From: Tigriopus japonicus
Taxonomy: Eukaryota > Arthropoda > Copepoda > Harpacticoida > Harpacticidae
DNA: 64,000 bases
Direction: 5' to 3'
Assembly: GCA_010645155.1 (NCBI GenBank)
Contig: CM021316.1
Span: forward strand, 773,644 to 837,643
In this document: positions 47,516 to 60,678 of the stretch, one piece after another
How the letters are laid out: the number at the start of each line of letters is the position of its first letter
Position numbering within the stretch: position 1 is the stretch's first letter
Translations under genes and position numbers: made by a program
The notes under the pieces: model-generated
What the model was told of the DNA's origin: nothing
The model's database searches: none
The model's input: only the letters and a program-made list of their open reading frames with translations

Positions 47516-50500
47516 CCAGACTGTGAAGTTCACTTGTGGTGCAAAAGGCTTAAAAAGTGCTGGTATATACCGAGCATTTTATTTTGTCGTCTAAGCAATA
47601 TTGGTCCAAATGGTTGGCACTCAAAGTCGTGATATTTTCTTGCAAATAGCACGTGTGTAACTCTGGGCGAAACTAGGCAATAGGAATAAATCAATTTGTA
47701 AAAAAAATTTGCCTAAGATACCTAAAACTGTTTCCTTCAATTTCTTTCTTCAATTTAACGTAATTTTTCAGGAGTAATTATTGGTTTGGGATGGGACTCT
47801 AACGTGACAACTGAAACCTTGCGAAAGAACTGTTTTGATTTTCCTCCACCCACTATGGAAAATTAACTTCTGAGATGTTGTTTATTGGAGGATTCTGAAA
47901 AAATGTGAAATATATTAACTGCCTTGTTTCGGCAAGATTAAGGTATCTTTGTTAACCATCAAGAAGACTTTTTTTGAAAGTTGTGATATCAAACTTTGCA
48001 TATTTTTCAAACTTCATGAGACCTTACGTGTATAGTTAGATCGAAAACATCACACTATTTGACTATATGCATACGTACATCCAGAATTTATCTTAAAAAT
48101 AACATACAAGAGCTCAACAGCAAAAGTGTTCCTTTAATGAAGATAGACATGTCATAAAATTCCTGGTCTTGTTGACTAATATTTTCATTCCTGTAACAAT
48201 ACCAATGTTCTTCGTGGTATGGTCAAAATGGTTGCGAACAAAATAGACGCTTGTGACATGATGGAGTAGTAACAATTTGGATGCTTGCCCCAGGTGAGAA
48301 TTATGGCCTGGGAATATTGATCCAGCCTGAGTAATTACATACTTCCGGGGCTTTCTTTGGCTTCCCTGTTCTCAGGTAACGCTAAGTTAGACGCATTTAG
48401 AGGAGATGTGAACCCTCACTCAATAGGTCCTTTTTCCCATGCAACCCTGTACAAAGAGTAAACATGTTTTGTGAATAAAACTTGGCAATTTTAAACACTA
48501 ATCATCATTCTTGCCTCATTGGGAACTCTGAGTCTTCTCTTGGGTGAATTTAGGAGACAATGGAAAACATATTCTGGTTGGGTGTGGATGATGAGAGCCG
48601 TCTCTCCACAGACCCACTATGACCAACTTGCAACAAAATGCTTCCTGGTCCACGACCAAACTTTTCAGACAACAAATCCAAACTTTGTTGTTGTTGTTTT
48701 GGTGTTGTTTATTTGAGGTATTTGGGAATCGACAACATGATTTTTGGTAAAAAGAAAAACCTTGAGTATGGATAAGGCGAGTGTGTTTTTTGTGCCACAT
48801 TTAATTAGGAAGTTCTGATAAGTAAATGTTTTCGGAATTTGTAGGTGGTTCAGAGAATGTTATTGGATGTAAAATAAATGGTCATGGCTTGTTCATAAAA
48901 TAGGGTCAGCACTGCGAAAAATGGGATTAGCGGACTTGGAAAGACATTGAAACCTTGAAGTCATACTTTTGACCATAGAGGACTGTAAACTGGAGACCGC
49001 TCCTCATTTCGCCGTTTACGTTAGTAGGGAAGTCTTTCCCAAGCACGGTGGATTGCTCAGCTCTCACAGATGATATGTCAAGATTTTAAATACTTTTTTC
49101 AGCGTCAAAGTGTCAAAATGAACAACTTTCATAAAACCAATTATTATATTTTAGGTTATATAAAGTAATTAAATCCCTAAAACAAATTGCTAACATTTCC
49201 AAAACTGAAGTAATAGCTGTCTAAAGAGGCTGTTGATTGGCATAGACATCACATTTTACCCATTTATCTCGAGCAGATGTTCAGCCATATTAGTACAATG
49301 AAATCTGAAATGATATTCTTTATTCATTTAAAGACATATATTGTAAAATCTTTGTTATGTCTAGATCTTTCATTGGTTTCCTATATCACTAGATATAAAC
49401 TAATTTTGTTGGCTTGATGTTGGATTTTTTAAAATAAATTTATCAATCAATATTGGGCAGCTAACAAGGTCCATTTCCTCAATATTTATATCACTTTATT
49501 GATTCCTTAAGTTGTAAGAAGAGCTTACTTCTTTTCAATCCAGGCAGAGTGCACTTTCTTACTTCCTCATTCCCATTACATAATCAAGCACATGGGTTTC
49601 TCATTAGTTTCACTCACATGAAAGGAGTCAAATAGTTAAAAGTAGTTACAATAAATCACACTACCACAGTTTCATGATATGCTTAAGAATGTTTCTTTCT
49701 GTGCGTCAAGCTGCACTTCAGCTGGGAAATTGGGAAGCATTACAAGAAGTACCATCAAATAAAAATTCTTTCTTTGGTGACTTGATCAATGGACCAAATG
49801 CATTTGTGTTGAAAATTTGGGCAAATATATGCTAAGAAAATAATCTGTTTTGAGCTTAAAAGATGCCCCAAATTATGTATGCCTCACACAATGCAAACAC
49901 CGAAATTTGTCTTACTCTCTTGGTTCACTCACATTTAGAAAAAGTAAATGGACTTTTGGTATGTGGCTGAATCACCAACAGAACAAGCCCCGCCATCAAG
50001 ATGAACTCACACACCATGAAGAATCTATCAGTAGTTGAGACTTGTCTGATTCCAAAATAACTGTGGGTGTGAATTTGCTCCTATCACTAAAGCTGTTGCA
50101 CTACTTTCAAAGGTGGGTGTGCCATCAACCATGGACTGTAGCACTGTAACAGATGAAGGAGTACTTCTACAAGTCAAATGAACTGAACTTACGACTCAAA
50201 AAACACACTTGAAAGGCACAGATGAATTAAACACACAATTCATGATGATTTTTCAAGATGTTTGTAATGTTGTGAGTGAGAAGCAACTGGCAAAACAAAC
50301 AAGGGTGACTGCAAATTGTAGGCTTACTATAATTGTGATTTGGATCTTGCAAAAAGAATTAAGTCTCAAGTCATTTCTTTAAATAATAGAAGCCTACCAT
50401 GAGCCTATGAATTGCAGAAGGAACTTAATACTCAAAAAATAAAAAGTTGTTGTGCTGCCGTCAGAAGAAATCATGTTGTCTGATGGTCAATGATCTCGTC

Positions 50501-53500
50501 ATTTTTTGAATGGCAAATGTGGCCAATCCTGCCCAATGAGAATTGACTTGGGTTGCCTGAATGACACATAATTTGAGACAGGCACTTTTTCTGATGTGGT
50601 TTCAGATCCTTTCAATTAAGAAATCCTTGTCTAGAGGTATGGTTGACAACTCTGCAGGGACAGCAATACAATCTTGGCTTGAAGTTGGTACTAATTCTCA
50701 GTGGTGGCGTGGCTCTGAATTTGTAATTCCGCAATTAGTTGCACTAATAAAATACTTTACCTTGGTAGACCTTGGTATCTATAATACATTGGTTCTTACA
50801 TGAGGAAAGCTTGGCGTATGGGTTCAATCTTTCTTCTGTCATTGGACTTTCATCCTCCCCAACAATCAGCCTGCTTTGACTTTTCTTTTTAGAGAGAGGT
50901 TGGATTTGAAAATTTCCTGGACAAAACATTGAAATTTAGGGATCAGAAATCAACTTTAACACTTCCAGAGGGTAGTTAGTGTTGTGGCATGGGTCTAAGC
51001 ACGTAAAACTCATCCTCAAAGGGACTTGAAACCACTTTTCTTGGACGGTTGCGTTCTCCCGCCACAATATGTTTCTTCCCTACTGATGTAAGAGAATCTG
51101 ATGATTGGCGGCGGCAGCGCAGTCTAGGAATTCAGTGGTCTATGTTTTGACCCACATTGTACTGAAATTTCGACACTTATTTGTGGAAATCAAAAGCCGT
51201 CCTGAACTTCTGTTTATATCATATTTCTGGAAAGTTTGAACGACAATCTCGTGTTAGATGATTTGATTGGATTACAAAAAATCTCCACCAAGGAGAGGGG
51301 ATGACAAAATGCTAGATTAGATTATGGCCACATGGATTGAGTTGATTTTTGAAATATTCTGTACAAATCAGATTTTTCCATGTGTTAACACTTTATCAAA
51401 AATTTTGTATTTGAAGAACATACCCAAATTTACAAAACGACAACCGATTATAGGTCTCTTGATTGGTAGATTAGGTTTTTTAAGGATATTTTTTCGGCAT
51501 TTTTGAAGTGTTAATTTCAAACTTTCAAAACATTAAACATTGACATGAATTGGTACAAAATGTTTCAACATCAAGTTTTTTTATCTATCAACATTTTTCT
51601 TCAAATAAACAACCGTCGTCAACTTCACCGAGTGATTCACAAAAACCGGAACAGGAAAATATGTCAATAAATCGAAAATGATAAACATTAAGAATGCCTA
51701 ATTTGTGAATTTTGTGATTCATGTCTAGTCGGACTTTCGGTCTCCGAGAATTGAACGAAAAATGCAAAGGTGTGCGTGAGCCATACCAATGGAGTTCGTT
51801 CGTGGGTTCATTGGAATGGCTTAATTCTATCCTCAGAACCGGAAGCAATTTTCCAATGTGCGATTGAAGCCATATGGCACCAAAGTGACCCTTTCCCAAA
51901 CACCAACAATGCCTTTCACGAGACTCTCGATGGTGGAACTCGGGGTTAACTTGTGAGCTCACTAGGTCCATAGACTCACTGGGGATGAATACTAGTGTCT
52001 CCCTCAAGGTTTCCTTGGTCTCCTCTTTTATCACTAGACTATATTGTAGCGTAAAAATTTTGCAGCGTGGGACAAAAAAAGGCATTTAAATTGAAGCTTA
52101 TTTTCAAGGGTGTTGTTGAGAGTGTCCGTTAGAAAAAGCAACCTTTTGATGACAAAGTACGAATAAGGAAGCAGATATTTCCAAAGAGCGTTTAATTACT
52201 ATTTTCAAATAGGGTAGAAAATTTAAGAGGACAACTTCGATTTTTTTACTTCTTGTAAAACGGATTAATATTAGTGATTGATCAAGGATCACCTTAGATG
52301 GAGTCAAGCGTGATTTTTAGACAAGCGTTGAAAAATTGGCACTTTTTCAGATTTTTTTGCCAAAAAGCTCAACACAATATTACATAACGGAAAGTGGGAC
52401 ATACACACCAAGTCAAAAATGGCAACACTAAAGGCTTGGTTCCTATCACTATTGAACGTAAGTATATATCCCGGATTTTTGTTTCAGTTTCTTTTCTGAT
52501 CGAGGCTAAGAAAATTTTGAAAAGTACTTTTTTTAAATGATTACTTTGTCTGGTTTGAACTGGCGTACGCCGTAAGAAGCCAAAGAAGGTAAATATTGAT
52601 ATGGATATCTATTCGAACAACAGAATCGCAAGGTTTCAAATAATGGTCTGTTAAAAACTGGCCACTTGTCTTGAAATGTACTGAGGCTCATAATTGACCT
52701 TTCTAAAAGCCGTTCTGGTGAAAGTTCAACTAAGTTCTCAGAATGTCAATAAACTAAAAAAAAAAGCTAAAAAAATTCTCTAGAATTGACGGCCACGTCG
52801 TTTTAGCGTTGCTAAAACGTCAAAGTCAAAGATTTTCTAAAAAAAAACATTTTCATGATTTTCAACATTCCTTCTGAAAAGCGCCAGCGGCGGTTACATA
52901 AAAAAGAGTAACTTAATTCTTGAACTCTTTGGGTTAAATCGAAATGAATTTGGAAATAAGAATGAAATCCGAATGATTGTTTCAAGGAAAGTCCGTTGAT
53001 TTTTTTACAGTATGCTTGTGTGTCTTTTGGTCTTGCATTAAAAGGTTTGGTGACTAAAAAATTGCTCCGAGGCTGAATTCAACTAATCTACAAATTCGAA
53101 CATTTTTGATTGGGACATTTATTCAATAGAACAAGGATACTTAAGTAAATAAATGCAAATGTAAATGTAAATAAAAAATATTCCATTGTGGCAATGGAGT
53201 TATTCTGAGTAAAGTACAAATATTTAAAAGTACCAACAGCCGTTTATCAAAATTGTCAAAATTTCAGTCTGGGCAGTATTTGTTGCAAGTGCGTTTGTAC
53301 CTAAACTTTCAGTGCTTGCCAACCTTCTGCTTTTAAACATATTTCTGAGGTGTAAACAAAGCCAATTCTTTTCGCATTCACTTTCTCCCGCGCCCGCTCA
53401 AACTTACACAATAACTCAAGAAAATGGTCTCCTGAAGTATTTGAAAATAGGTTACAAGTAATCAGTTTTGACATCGTAAAGACATTTGGACATTCCACGT

Positions 53501-54116
53501 TGGCTCAAATATTGCGTTTACTCACGAGTGTCACAATAGCTGTCAGATTTTCTCTGATTGATCCTGTTGGCAAACATTACGGACAAGTTCAGTCAGGCAG
53601 AAATAAGGAAAAGTGTGGACCTCGCCCAAACTTCAGCAGTTTCAAATGATTGAAATGAGTCTCATAGAGAGGTACAACCATAGACGATATAATGATAAAA
53701 TTGTAGTATATTTAGCGTTACAATCACTTCGATAGCAAATTGACGAGTTTTGATGTCATAAGAAGCGAACTTAACTAAACAAGAACAGTGATATCAACAT
53801 ACAAATATACACATTTGTTTTCATAAAGCTATAAATGCACCAAACATGAAAGTAAAGAAAAATGTGCTCAGTTATGGTAGTTTTTCATGTTGAAAATGAG
53901 GTTAAAAAATCGGTGAGTTCATATAATACAAGGATTTCTTAATATCTAATAACACCTCTGTGTGCAAATGTCAAAGAACAAAGTTTGGGCAATGGGTTCT
54001 GTGATTTTATTTTGCAGACTTGACAAGTGTTTCTCATGTTTAGAAACACTTTCAAATAATAAAATTGTGAAATGAGGAAGTTTGACTGTAACTATGATCT
54101 CTATCGATATCGCTAA
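47516..54116. other. AT-rich gene-poor stretch
   Basis: About 6.6 kb with no supported gene. A minus-strand frame (52085-51588, 165 codons) is the longest; in an overlapping frame the text STIESLVKGIVGVWERVTLV followed by PYGFNRTLENC looks protein-like but is bounded by stops, so it may be a pseudogene scrap of an unknown gene. Other short frames (48516-48800, 49850-50038, 50561-50803) are unremarkable. (TAAATG)-like simple repeats occur near 53150-53190. Confidence 0.4.
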
Positions 54117-55080
54117 GGCCAGGCACAACTAGGGTTGGTCACGGGATTATCCCCGGGATCCCGGGACGGAATTTTCTAACTCTAAAAACGGGCTAAACGG
54201 AATTTGTACGCTTTCTCAAAATTGATTTTTACAGGATTAAGGGACGGGATTTTCTAGATTAGTTTTATATTGAGTTTTCATGAATTTACAACGGGAAAAA
54301 TGTGACAAATGTTTGGCAATGATGATCCACAGCGTTTAATTGAGCTGGGTAATTCATTTTTAAGTTCCAAAGACATTTGAGACCAGTTTTGGAGTGAGAA
54401 GACAATCCCGCAAATGAAATCGAGGTCGGTTAATTAGGTCACGGGCCAAAAATTGATATAATGTCAGTTAAAACTTGCTTAAAAACAAATTTATGAAAAT
54501 TTTCTTCTGGATGATTATTAGGCACACTTAGTTCGGTATTGATTCAAAATATTGGTGTAATCTATTTAGCCGTTCAATTTTCAATGGCTATTTTCGAACA
54601 CCATTCTCGAAGGACACAATCGGACTTTTCTTCACCCAAATTCGAAGAAGGGCTCAATAAATTAAGTCAATATTTCGGGTTCAGGCAACAATGAGACCAT
54701 CTTAGGAATAGGTCTTAAGAAAAATTTATAAATTTGTTTTTAAGTAAGTTTTAACTGACATTATATCAATTTTTGGCTCGTGACCCAATTAACCGACCTC
54801 GATTTTATTTGCAAGATTGTCTTCTCACTCCAAAACTGGTCTCAAATGTCTTTGGAACTTAAAAATGACTTCTCCAGCTCAATTAAACGCCGTGGATCAG
54901 TAGATTAGTAGAGCTTTTAGGACGTACATCCATCAGAATTTACATATTTTTGTCCTAATATAGAAAATCGGAAATCGCGTAAATCCGGGAAAAATCTTGG
55001 TTTATCCCGTCCCCAGGATCTCAGGGACGGGATTTTCTTTAACGGGCCGTGATTAAACCAACCCTGTTAAGCGCCTGGCT
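54117..55080. mobile_element. Near-palindromic inverted-repeat element of about 0.96 kb
   Basis: The outer ends are GCCAGGCAC..AGGGTTGGT and, inverted, GCCAGGCGC..AGGGTTGGT. Inner arms of about 160 bp (54340-54500 and 54720-54905) are highly similar reverse complements (shared GTTTAATTGAGCTGG, AAAGACATTTGAGACCAGTTT, AACTTGCTTAAAAACAAATTT-like words). Outer arms are more diverged and contain repeated GGGACGGGATTTTCT. No coding capacity. The CAGGGTTGG-type terminus is reminiscent of hAT elements, but I find no matching 8-bp target duplication. Confidence 0.65.
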
Positions 55081-55394
55081 TTGCACTTTAAAAGTAAAAC
55101 TTTCTCGTTTGTTCGACAAAAGCTTGGAACAAAAGTTAGGTAGGCCTAAGTGTGGACAAGTAATCGCGCAGCTAAAATGAAGAGATATCAAAGTGTTTGT
55201 GTGGTTTGTTGAAAACCCTCATGACCATTACAATAAGTGATTATGCCAAAAACTGATGTGGTGGCTTGAATGTGGCTTACGCCTTTGCATACTTACGTTA
55301 ATAAGTGCTTGCATAAGTACTAATATGTGACTTAATTGCAAGTCACCCTTTTGTTTTTATCTCAATAGACCACCAACACATTCAATGAGGCCTA

Positions 55395-55855
55395 TGAAGA
55401 ATTTTATATGAAGGTTAGAAAAACCGCCACTAGATGGAGCCAAAACGGGCAAACTCTCTTGATTTCAGATCTATCGCCAACTTAACCTTGTTGCCAAAAT
55501 TGCAGCTTCCATTTTAAAGTGGATTTCTGTTCATATTTGGAATCTTTTAGAGCTCAGCTACCATATTATTGTGTTCAAAAATCATAAAGCCATGCTGAGT
55601 AATCACAAGTTAAGGCCAAAGACTAAACAAAAGCACCCACAACCGTTTCTACCTCAAGGTGGTGCTGATTGTCATTTTTCTCTTTGAATGAAGCTCAACT
55701 TTGCTTCTTTTAAGAAGGCTTGCTCTGATGGCGAGTTGTTCATTTTGAGAACAAGAGAGGGTATCCATGTAGGGTGTGTTGAGGGAATGCTAAATCATGT
55801 GAGAGCCATCTAGGTGAGGGAATGTTGGTTTTCTTTGAGTGACATTTGGCTCTTT
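55395..55855 (+). repeat. Interspersed repeat family, copy B
   Basis: Same-orientation relative of 25050-25490, with the same ordered blocks and an extra insertion of about 30 bp near 55610-55640. The two copies differ at many positions, so they are old. Non-coding, no terminal inverted repeats seen. Confidence 0.65.
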
Positions 55856-58281
55856 TTTGCTCTTGCTAATGGTCACTAGTGATGTGACTTGGGCGCTTGG
55901 GCAAGCTTTTTTGCGTGACATCGTACACCGGGGTCGCCAATTTACCTTTAGTGAAATGGTATTCCCTTCTGCCTACCTATCTTCATAAACCGGTTTTTCA
56001 TTAAGAAGCACTGAAACGCGCCCTTGACTTTTGTAACTTTGGATCAGGGTTGCAAATTAACCTCAAATTTGTGTTTGGTTGAGTTAGTTAGCAAAGCACA
56101 AAATCTCCATTAGGTGACCCTCACTTGCAACCTCCCTTGCAACCTTCCGTGAAAAATCTTACCCAAGCCCAGATTTCACATCACTAATGGTCACTTTCTT
56201 GAAAGAAAGGAAGATGTCCCAGTACAACCATGCCTTGGATTAGCATTCTACAACTTGGTACTTTTTTGCCCATGCTGTGAATCCATCCTATAATGAGGAA
56301 CACACCCCAAAGCTTTTGCGTAACACAAGGTTAATCCAATACATCTTTGGAAAATAACCAACTTGTTGCTTCAAGAACGTCATTTAAAAAGTTAGTCTGG
56401 ATTTACATGATTGGTCACACTGATTGTCAGCTCAATTGTGGTGGCGATATTCTTAACCTGAATAAAACGGATAAAACGTCTTGTGCCCTACCTTAATTGA
56501 CCAAAGCTTGCAAGCCATCTAGTATTTGAGTAAATATCTATGGATATATTTATTTCACATCTCAAGTGCATCGTTTCTACAGTTCGTTTCACAATTTCGC
56601 CTTTCCTTTGAAAGATAGGAAGTTTCCCATAATAGCTTGTATTATAGGGCCACACACTTTGCAACAAGACTTGTCGAGATTTTCAAATTTTCCTTGCCAG
56701 TTTTACGTTCAAAAACCTTTTCTGTCAATTTTGACGAGATGCAAGCGTTGCTTTCCAAAACTTTTCTAAATATTACACAATATTTTTCCTAAAAATCAAG
56801 TTCCATAACAGAGTTTAAAGTGCAAAACGAAATATCATACCAATACCGCTCTTTGACATTTACATGCGTGTCAGTGCAACTTAATCACTGTTTTATTTGT
56901 TTGTACCTGTACGTGTTAATAGTCTGAGCCTCAAACTCGCCTTGACTTAAAGATGGAGGATCGTTCTCCATGCAAGCTAGAAGGAAAATATTTGCTAATT
57001 AGTGGGTTGATGTCAGAAATGTGAAACAAGATCCGTAAAGATAACTAATTACAGTCCTTATCCTTAAGATTAGTAACCAAATAAGTAATTTTAGGTACAC
57101 ACATGACAAAGATTGCATTTTTGAGACTAACGCGTGTTTTAGTCAAGTGTTTAACATTTCCAGTAATCTGAAAGAGGGCAGAAGTTTTTACGCCGACGAA
57201 ATTCGAAAAATATCTGTCGATCCAGACAATCTGGGATTGACCTAAAACATCATTTCATACATCATTTCATTTTATTGCTTTGCTTTGTTTTTCGTTTACC
57301 CATGATGTAAAATTAGCCTTGTGACAAATGCAGTCATGTCGATATGAGGCGCAACAACTTCAATTCTCATGTTCAAGTTAACGTCAACGACTTTGAAATA
57401 AAGGTTTTTACTTCCGCCATCTACCGATAGAACAACTAGTTTCTTGAAAAGTGGGTTTATAAAAAGGACAATTTTGTTGAGATGTTCTACGCACTTTGCA
57501 AAAACTTTGCTTGATTATGATGCATGGATGTTTAGCTTGCATTTGATACCATTTTGATTGCCGGGAGAGCAAATGCACTTGCAGAGTCTTGAAAACCTAG
57601 ACTTGAAAATAAGCTTTAGTGGGCATCACTAGAAACCTACAGCTAGCTTGGATAGAAATGGTTGGGTACAATTGGATCCACCTAATTACCCTGAGTTCAA
57701 AAATGGTACTTAAGAAGGCGATAGATACCCGCCTTCTAGATGGAACTAGGGCTTACTAGAGGGCTCTCTAGGGCTTGCGACAGCTGACTCTCAGCCAAGC
57801 CAGGAAGAACTTTTTGAATCCTTCGAAATTATAGATGGCGCTATTGATGATCATGCCTCAATATTTACATTTACTTGCACAAAAGCATTGGTTTGACCTG
57901 GAAGCTAGACTTTAATATTTTTTTTTCTAATTGTAGTTTTATATTCTAATTTAATAAATCATAAACTCTCCGTATCCTGATGGTAATTTTTAAGCAAATC
58001 ATTCGGTGGGGAAAAATCTAAATTGATGAACAAGCTTCAGTACAAATTACCTGTAACTATAACTCAGCATCAAATTGACATATTTTGATGATCTACTATT
58101 TTCCAGATTTTTGACTTTTTTACACTTTTAATGAGCATTAATATCAGTTTTTGCCCTTCCATTTGACTTCTTGTTATTGGATTATAACTTTTAGCCTACT
58201 CTTTGCACTTTTATGCACGTTTGTATTATACTCTTTGTATTTACTTTTGATTTGCACCTCGAATCATGACTTGTCTTAATT
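55856..58281. other. AT-rich intergenic, nothing recognised
   Basis: About 2.4 kb downstream of the lectin gene (which reads toward it). The only longer frame (56566-56769, plus) has no domain. Part of it may be lectin 3' UTR. No repeat structure was noticed. Confidence 0.4.
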
Positions 58282-58808
58282 TTAGCAAGATTTTCTAAAT
58301 AAGGCGAGGTTATAGTAAGTAATTGTACCTGAAGCCTCACAAATGAGGTTTTGAGTAATATGACCAGAAGAGATGTCATCTCCACAAAATCCTGCACCAC
58401 TCCAAAGGTGACCATAAATTTGTGATCCCGAAATATTGGGCTGGCCCGGACACCAAAAATTGATTTTTGATTGGTCCAAGATTTGCCCGTTGCTTAAAGT
58501 CCATTGGGAAGAATTCTTATAGAGCCCTTAATGAAGAGATGAGAGAGCCTTATGACTAGACCATTAATCGTACAAACACTTTCAATGCTTACCTATTCGA
58601 TGGTCTCCACTAAACTCGTTCTGGCGGTGAAAGTTAAGGGTGAAGGCTATTGTCCTAACAAACATGTATTCTTCTTGAGATTCCAAGGAAACCAATTTGC
58701 CGCCAAAGGCTTCGCAGATCAATGTTGCACTTTCGTAGGTGTTGGTTTGGGCGATGAATTTGTAGTCTTTATTTTGAAAGCGATACCAGCCATTGGGTTG
58801 TTCTCGGG
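58282..58808 (-). CDS. C-type lectin domain protein (N-terminus missing)
   Basis: Minus-strand exon 58808-58593 (5' limit uncertain, weak acceptor TACAAAATAG) and exon 58526-58282 join in phase across a 66-bp intron. The first encodes GWYRFQNKDYKFIAQTNTYE then ATLICEAFGGKLVSLESQEE, the start of a C-type lectin fold. The second encodes HRIGLYKNSSQWTLSNGQ, NFWCPGQPN, and GFCGDD ... NLICEASG, the end of the fold with its conserved cysteines and the WCPGQPN turn. The Ca-binding positions usually occupied by EPN/QPD and WND are not clearly present (GQPN, no WND), so sugar binding is uncertain. The chain ends 15 residues after the domain. No signal peptide exon is in phase nearby; one may lie upstream near 59.7-60.2 kb. 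Confidence 0.75.
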
Positions 58809-59767
58809 CTATTTTGTAAGATATACATGGTTTCAAAATTACTTACATTAGAAGTTCTTCAAAGACGCTGAATTGTTTTTACGGTTTTGGATGGGATTTT
58901 GTCACTAGGGCTGCTCAAAAAAATGCAAAGCAGTCAAAGCAGGATTTAAAGATTTTGCCAATCTGCAACAAAGCTTTTCCAATATCAAGAAACGCCATGT
59001 ACTAAATGTGCATTTCGGTCAGCAACAAAATTATCGCGGATCCCACATGTGGGCCATTAATTACTGTTTATCATTAAAAAAGAGGGCAATAACAAGAAAC
59101 TATCTTTATTTATTTTTTTCATGGGAGTGTTTGGATTAGCATTAATTTTAGGATTAACATAAATCTTTTAGGTTTATAGAGATCCATCTCATTGAGCACA
59201 GGAACATGAACGCTGACAAAAATAATCAGTTAAAATACTCATTTCGGTTTATTCTGTAGCAATTTAGGGCAACGAGAACCGTAGAAAGGTAACAGAAAAA
59301 CAGTTGTCAGGTTCCTAAATAAAGTATTGATAGACGGTATAAAAGGTATTTCATATTGTGTCTTCAAGAGCATTTACTTAATCTCTGGATATGTGGTATT
59401 GCTGTGTTTTGACCAGAATGATCTAGAAGAAACATGTACCTTCACTACAGTTTGCAGAATGTTCCATCGTCTTCTACCAAAGCAAGCTCATGCTTACCGG
59501 AGATCTTTCTAGATTATTCTAATGCTTCTAAATAAACTCCCTCCCCAATGTCCAAGGGGCATTCTCCATTTTCTACTACTCTTGTTCGTTTGTTCTAATA
59601 AACCTTGAAGTTTGGTTCATTGGTCAAGTTGTTGTCCGATCCATTGGACGTGCTCAGGTTAGGAAAGTCCCACGAAACACAACAGATCTAAAAAAAATAC
59701 TGCAGTGATCGGAGAAGAAGTAATCGAAAAATAAATTAAGGAATTCGCCTATTGTTGATGGAAATAC

Positions 59768-59995
59768 CTTCCCTGCAATAAGCAATCATTGTATGTAGCA
59801 TTGTGTGCTGAGCCGAGAAAAAACACCTTGTAACTTCTGATTCCGATTGAGTGAAAATTTAAAGAAAACGTGATTTTGCCATGGCATAAAATGTCCCATT
59901 TACAAAAGCTCGTAATCGATTCCTTTTCATAACGCAGACAAACTTTTATCATTAGTGGCAATGCACTTTTTTTGGCACTAATAGCTGCTCTTAGG
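59768..59995 (-). CDS. Possible internal exon of a secreted protein
   Basis: Between an acceptor-like TTTGTTTGTTAG and a donor AAG|GTATTT, one minus-strand frame reads KVCLRYEKESITSFCKWDIL, ITFSLNFHSIGIRSYKVFFL and GSAHNATYNDCLLQG, with paired cysteines and an N-glycosylation site. Downstream, after TTTTTTAG, another segment reads ICCVSWDFPNLSTSNGSDNN (about 59687-59600) but in a phase that does not match this exon's donor. It may be the N-terminal part of the lectin gene or of a separate secreted protein interrupted by the assembly gap. Family unrecognised. Confidence 0.3.
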
Positions 59996-60215
59996 CTAAC
60001 AAACAAAAAGGCACACAATATTTTTTGTGAACAATCATTCTGATCAAAGCACCTTTTACTCAGCTAAAACTATCATCAATCAGGTTTTTCAAATTTTGCT
60101 AATGATACATTAAGACTAGATATTGAAAGCAATCTATTTGTGGTCAAGCGCATTGTAAGCCACGTTTTAGAAGTTGCTGTTAACAAGCATGCCTTGTTTT
60201 CTTTGTATGTGTGTG

Positions 60216-60388
60216 NNNNNNNNNNNNNNNNNNNNNNNNNNNNNNNNNNNNNNNNNNNNNNNNNNNNNNNNNNNNNNNNNNNNNNNNNNNNNNNNNNNNN
60301 NNNNNNNNNNNNNNNNNNNNNNNNNNNNNNNNNNNNNNNNNNNNNNNNNNNNNNNNNNNNNNNNNNNNNNNNNNNNNNNNNNNNNNNN
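60216..60388. other. Assembly gap (173 N)
   Basis: A run of 173 undetermined bases. It is preceded by a short TG microsatellite (GTATGTGTGTG) and followed directly by a 69-bp sequence that recurs 221 bp further on. Open frames spanning the Ns are artefacts. Confidence 0.98.
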
Positions 60389-60678
60389 ATTTGGTCGCAC
60401 CAGTAGTTGTAAGCACATAAGTCATAAATATAATTCACAAAATTGTATGATATTTTGGTTAGAAGTATTGATGTGACCAGGTAAAAAGTGTTGCCGTGTT
60501 TTCTCTAGAGTTTATGTCTCTTTATTATCAGGAAGTCAGCCTGTGTTGTACTTCTTGACCTATAGACAAAACAAGGGCAAATGTGGCAACACTTGGCCGA
60601 AAAAACATTATTTGGTCGCACCAGTAGTTGTAAGCACATAAGTCATAAATATAATTCACAAAATTGTATGATATTTTG
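60389..60678 (+). repeat. Identical 69-bp direct repeat beside the gap
   Basis: Positions 60389-60457 and 60610-60678 are identical (ATTTGGTCGCACCAGTAGTT ... GATATTTTG). The first copy abuts the N run exactly. This may be a genuine tandem duplication with a 221-bp period, partly lost in the gap, or an assembly join artefact. Confidence 0.85.

Noticed and set aside
51588..52085. A 165-codon minus-strand frame as a real gene
   Set aside because: No domain in this frame, and the more protein-like text in an overlapping frame is cut by stops; at best a pseudogene scrap.
58191..58329. A third lectin exon starting near 58296
   Set aside because: It would need a 28-bp intron, too short to splice; simple read-through to the stop at 58282 is preferred.
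60076..60476. Frames made largely of unknown residues
   Set aside because: They read through the N gap and carry no information.
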